This document shows, piece by piece, positions 5,929 to 7,766 of a stretch of DNA of 7,766 nucleotides. The position numbers and the translations under genes were made by a program. How positions within the stretch are numbered: the first letter of the stretch is position 1; every line of letters starts with the position of its first letter. The notes under the pieces were generated by a model. It ran no database searches. It was not told where the DNA came from and was given only the letters and a program-made list of their open reading frames with translations. The DNA is from Pseudomonadota bacterium (lineage in GTDB: Bacteria > Myxococcota > UBA9042 > PHBI01), in assembly GCA_005772945.1 (NCBI GenBank), contig SXIE01000384.1:1-7766 (forward strand). The letters run 5' to 3'.

Positions 5929-7299
5929 TCAGAAGTAGCCGAGGAGCTGCCAGGCCCACGGCGCGAACGCGAGCATGAGGACGAGGCTGGCGACGGCCAC
6001 GCGGGCGGTGCTGCGGCCATTTCCGTCGGTCGTCGCGCGACCGCCATGGCGACGCAGGCGTCGCACGAGAGCGAGGACGGCCAGCCCGAGCGGTAGGCTG
6101 AAAAGCACGATCGGGGCCGACGCTTTGCGCGCCAGGGTCAGGAGCGGATCCGAGCGCAGGAAGAAGTCGCTGCTGCGTTTGAATCGGTCGCGCTCGAACA
6201 AGCGGCCGATGCGCTCGGCGAGCGACAAGCCGTCGTCGCGATTCAGCGCGGCGTCGACGTGCACGTAGCTCTCGCCGAGTGAGCCCATGAGCCAGTAGCC
6301 ATCGCCACCGTCGGGAAGGAACTTGAGGCCGGGCTCGAGCCAATCGTCGTCGACGAGGGGACCGCCGGTCCTGCCGTCGGGTGCGACGAGGCGTGGTTCG
6401 TCCTCGACGGTGAGAGACCACCACGCTCCGCGGAACCAGAGGTCGCGCCCGCTCACGCCGATCGGAACGAGACCGTGGTCGGTCACCTCGAAGTCCATCT
6501 CCATGAATCCTCTGATTCTTGCAGCGACACGCGGTGGGGGATCACGGCGGTCGAGCGTCCCGTCGGGCCGCAGTGCGACCCTAAGGTGACGAAAAGACCC
6601 AGGTATCGCGCCGCCTTCCGACCCGTCGATGTGATTGTCGTAGGCTGCATTCGACGCGCGATACTGCGGCTCGATGTCGGTCAAGAGCGGCAGCGCTCCG
6701 AGCGACCGAAACGGGCCTTTCTCGCCGCCGATGACGAGCTCGAGTGTCGTGCGGTCCGCGGGAAAATCGCGGGGCACGAGCGCGTAGACGAGCTCCCAGG
6801 CGCCGCCTCGGAGGACCGCCCGCTCGAGGCGGGCGTCGGCACCGTCGGCTGTCGGCACCGCGCGTGGGCGCGTCGTGCTGGTGCCATCGGATGCCATCGT
6901 CCGGATCGTCGGGCTGAACCTGTCGACCAGTTCCACGGCGCCCTCGTGGATGCCGACCGCCGCCGGCATGAAGAAGTGGCCGTCCGGATCGGCGCTTCCG
7001 AGCGGGCGCGGACCGTCCTTTACCGTGAGCCGGAAGTGGCCATCGCTCGCCCAGATAGCGAGGTCGCCGTCCGGCATGCGCCCGACGACCCCGTCGAAAT
7101 AGCGGCGAGGCCCGCGCGTGGGATAACGGACCGCTGCGCCGCGCGCCAGATCGAAACGCGCGATCCATACGTCCTTCGACTCCCAGTCCATGCAGGCCTG
7201 CCAGAGGCGTGCGCCATCCACGAGGACCGTGCCGTGGCACGAGATGTCGGTCGGATCCTCGACGTCGAGCGCCGCGCCGTCCGGCGACTCCCAGGTCAT
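5929..7299 (-). CDS. Membrane-anchored protein of unknown function, large N-terminal domain
   Basis: 456 residues from ATG 7299. I do not recognise the family. Residues 1-394 contain motifs such as DGHFRLTVKDGP, MPDGDLAIWASDG and GLKFLPDGGDGYWLMG, spaced like beta-propeller or beta-sheet repeats. Two hydrophobic helices close the protein: about 395-412 and 434-456, joined by a basic loop (RRLRRHGGR). By the positive-inside rule that loop is cytoplasmic, so the large domain should be outside the membrane, yet this reading has no export signal. The upstream overlapping 52-residue ORF in the -1-related frame supplies one. ATG 7299 overlaps its stop (ATGA) and has no properly spaced Shine-Dalgarno, implying translational coupling or a frameshift. 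A GTG at 7362 in the same frame is less likely: codon use there favours the other frame. Convergent with the korAB operon. Confidence 0.75.
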   Translation of the reverse strand: MTWESPDGAALDVEDPTDISCHGTVLVDGARLWQACMDWESKDVWIARFDLARGAAVRYPTRGPRRYFDGVVGRMPDGDLAIWASDGHFRLTVKDGPRPLGSADPDGHFFMPAAVGIHEGAVELVDRFSPTIRTMASDGTSTTRPRAVPTADGADARLERAVLRGGAWELVYALVPRDFPADRTTLELVIGGEKGPFRSLGALPLLTDIEPQYRASNAAYDNHIDGSEGGAIPGSFRHLRVALRPDGTLDRRDPPPRVAARIRGFMEMDFEVTDHGLVPIGVSGRDLWFRGAWWSLTVEDEPRLVAPDGRTGGPLVDDDWLEPGLKFLPDGGDGYWLMGSLGESYVHVDAALNRDDGLSLAERIGRLFERDRFKRSSDFFLRSDPLLTLARKASAPIVLFSLPLGLAVLALVRRLRRHGGRATTDGNGRSTARVAVASLVLMLAFAPWAWQLLGYF

Positions 7300-7454
7300 G
7301 CCTTTTGTGGCGAGGTCGTCGTCACCCCGCGCACGATCAACTTGCCCCAGAAGCGGGCACACAGCGCCGCCGCGAGCCCGAGCAGGATCCGTCCCGAACG
7401 CTTGCGGCGCGGCGCAAGCGTGGGCCTGGGGCCGCTCGCAGATGGGTCGTTCAC
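7296..7454 (-). CDS. Small single-helix ORF, coupled to or part of the downstream membrane protein
   Basis: 52 residues starting at GTG 7454, which has GGAG (7463-7460) five nt upstream and a promoter candidate behind it. The sequence runs from a Pro/Ser-rich cytoplasmic-type start through a basic cluster (APRRKRSGR, about 15-23) to a hydrophobic segment (ILLGLAAALCARFWG, about 24-38), then KLIVRG and a short polar end. It reads like a signal anchor or signal peptide. Its TGA (7298-7296) overlaps the ATG of the next gene. Third codon positions are G/C-rich in this frame almost to the stop, so translation here is likely. Either it is a separate small membrane protein, or it is the true N-terminus of the 456-residue protein; joining needs a -1 shift or one missing base and would give about 508 residues. 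Confidence 0.55.
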   Translation of the reverse strand: MNDPSASGPRPTLAPRRKRSGRILLGLAAALCARFWGKLIVRGVTTTSPQKA

Positions 7455-7466
7455 GCAGGCTCCAGT

Positions 7467-7499
7467 CGCTCGGCGGTTAGCCTTCAGTATCGCCGAGCG
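7467..7499. promoter_or_regulatory. 9-bp perfect inverted repeat over the -10 box
   Basis: CGCTCGGCG (7467-7475) and CGCCGAGCG (7491-7499) are exact reverse complements separated by 15 nt. The element covers the -10 box and predicted transcript start of the minus-strand gene at 7454. Since the far arm lies upstream of the expected start site, a DNA-binding site is more likely than an RNA hairpin. The regulator is unknown. Confidence 0.45.
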
Positions 7500-7514
7500 C
7501 CGCAGGGCGCGCAA
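7486..7514 (-). promoter_or_regulatory. Candidate sigma70-like promoter for the 7454/7299 genes
   Basis: On the minus strand TTGCGC (7514-7509) is followed by exactly 17 nt and GATACT (7491-7486), a four-of-six match to TATAAT. A start about seven nt later would give a leader of roughly 25 nt containing the GGAG ribosome site. The -35 box is weak (three of six). Confidence 0.35.
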
Positions 7515-7651
7515 CCCACGAACGGGGTCGACCGGGGGTCGGGGGTCAGCCAGGGCGAAGGCTGTCACAGGCCTCGAGGGCGGAGTTCCGAGCCACGTCC
7601 GGCACCGATGGGCGCCCAAAAAACCTCCGCTCGGCGCCACCCGCCCGCGGC

Positions 7652-7766
7652 TCAGCGCGCGCGGCCTCGTCGCGTGCGCGCCACGAGCCAGCCGGCGGCA
7701 AGGACGGTGGCCAGCGCCGAGGCCCCGGACGGCGCGCTCCCGCAGCCGCTCGATCCGGTCGTCGGG
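7652..7766 (-). CDS. 3' end of a gene with a MYXO-CTERM-like sorting tail (partial)
   Basis: Only the last 37 codons are inside the window; the gene enters from the right edge and stops at TGA 7654-7652. The translation is Thr/Ser/Gly-rich, then GCG (Gly-Cys-Gly), a hydrophobic stretch (ASALATVLAAGWLVA) and a basic end (RTRRGRAR). That order is the hallmark of the MYXO-CTERM tail of myxobacterial surface proteins, in which the Cys is the processing and attachment site and the hydrophobic/Arg-rich end is removed by a myxosortase. The mature protein is outside the window, so its function cannot be given. The match is to the pattern, not to a searched profile. Confidence 0.65.
   Translation of the reverse strand, partial: PTTGSSGCGSAPSGASALATVLAAGWLVARTRRGRAR

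Noticed and set aside
4865..6424. 519-codon minus-strand open frame across korB, the ferritin-like gene and beyond
   Set aside because: It runs antisense to two confidently identified genes and crosses their boundary; composition is Arg-rich with no motif.
7300..7362. GTG 7362 as the start of the large unknown protein
   Set aside because: Third-position G/C is poor in this frame up to about 7325 while the overlapping frame is strong there; no hydrophobic signal is gained.
7611..7650. Possible terminator of the right-edge gene: T6 (7623-7618, minus strand) after a GC-rich stretch
   Set aside because: Only a four-bp stem (CCGC/GCGG) with a 16-nt loop can be drawn before the T run; the GGGCGCCC palindrome lies on the wrong side of it.

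Overview
This window reads as chromosomal DNA of a GC-rich myxobacterium (Myxococcota, probably Polyangia-like). Three things point there: strong G/C bias at third codon positions throughout; a lipoprotein built from the 'VYW...RVPK.GG' propeller repeats common in these genomes; and, at the right edge, a C-terminal tail (Gly-Cys-Gly, hydrophobic stretch, Arg-rich end) of the MYXO-CTERM type. Nothing indicates a phage, plasmid, transposon, CRISPR array or RNA gene.

Left part (1-2179, all minus strand): a TetR/AcrR regulator with a WHG-type ligand domain and an unusual histone-H1-like basic tail, then (upstream on the same strand) a secreted beta-propeller lipoprotein. The regulator appears to have its own promoter with two inverted repeats that suit TetR autoregulation. 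Its start codon may coincide with the transcript start (leaderless). A related half-site sequence also occurs beyond the end of the gene, near the left edge.

Centre (2567-5866, plus strand): a compact three-gene operon, korA-korB-ferritin-like. KorA is a fused gamma-alpha subunit and KorB is the thiamine pyrophosphate/[4Fe-4S] subunit of a two-subunit, ferredoxin-dependent 2-oxoacid (most likely 2-oxoglutarate) oxidoreductase. The third gene encodes a rubrerythrin-like di-iron protein without a rubredoxin domain; a plausible but unproven role is protecting the oxygen-sensitive enzyme. A 387-nt divergent region separates this operon from the lipoprotein gene.

Right part (5929-7766, minus strand): a convergent gene pair separated from the operon by a hairpin-rich gap. 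A 52-residue ORF with one hydrophobic segment overlaps, by ATGA, a 456-residue protein of unknown function that ends in two membrane helices. The topology suggests the two pieces belong together, either as coupled genes or as one gene split by a -1 frameshift. A promoter with a 9-bp inverted repeat over its -10 box lies upstream. The last 115 nt hold the 3' end of another minus-strand gene with the MYXO-CTERM-like tail.

Most of the window is ordinary metabolism and regulation. The spots that most deserve a second look are the split membrane gene (7296-7454/5929-7299), the TetR tail and its operator-like repeats, and the di-iron protein tied to KorAB. I do not see clear evidence of a wholly new system.
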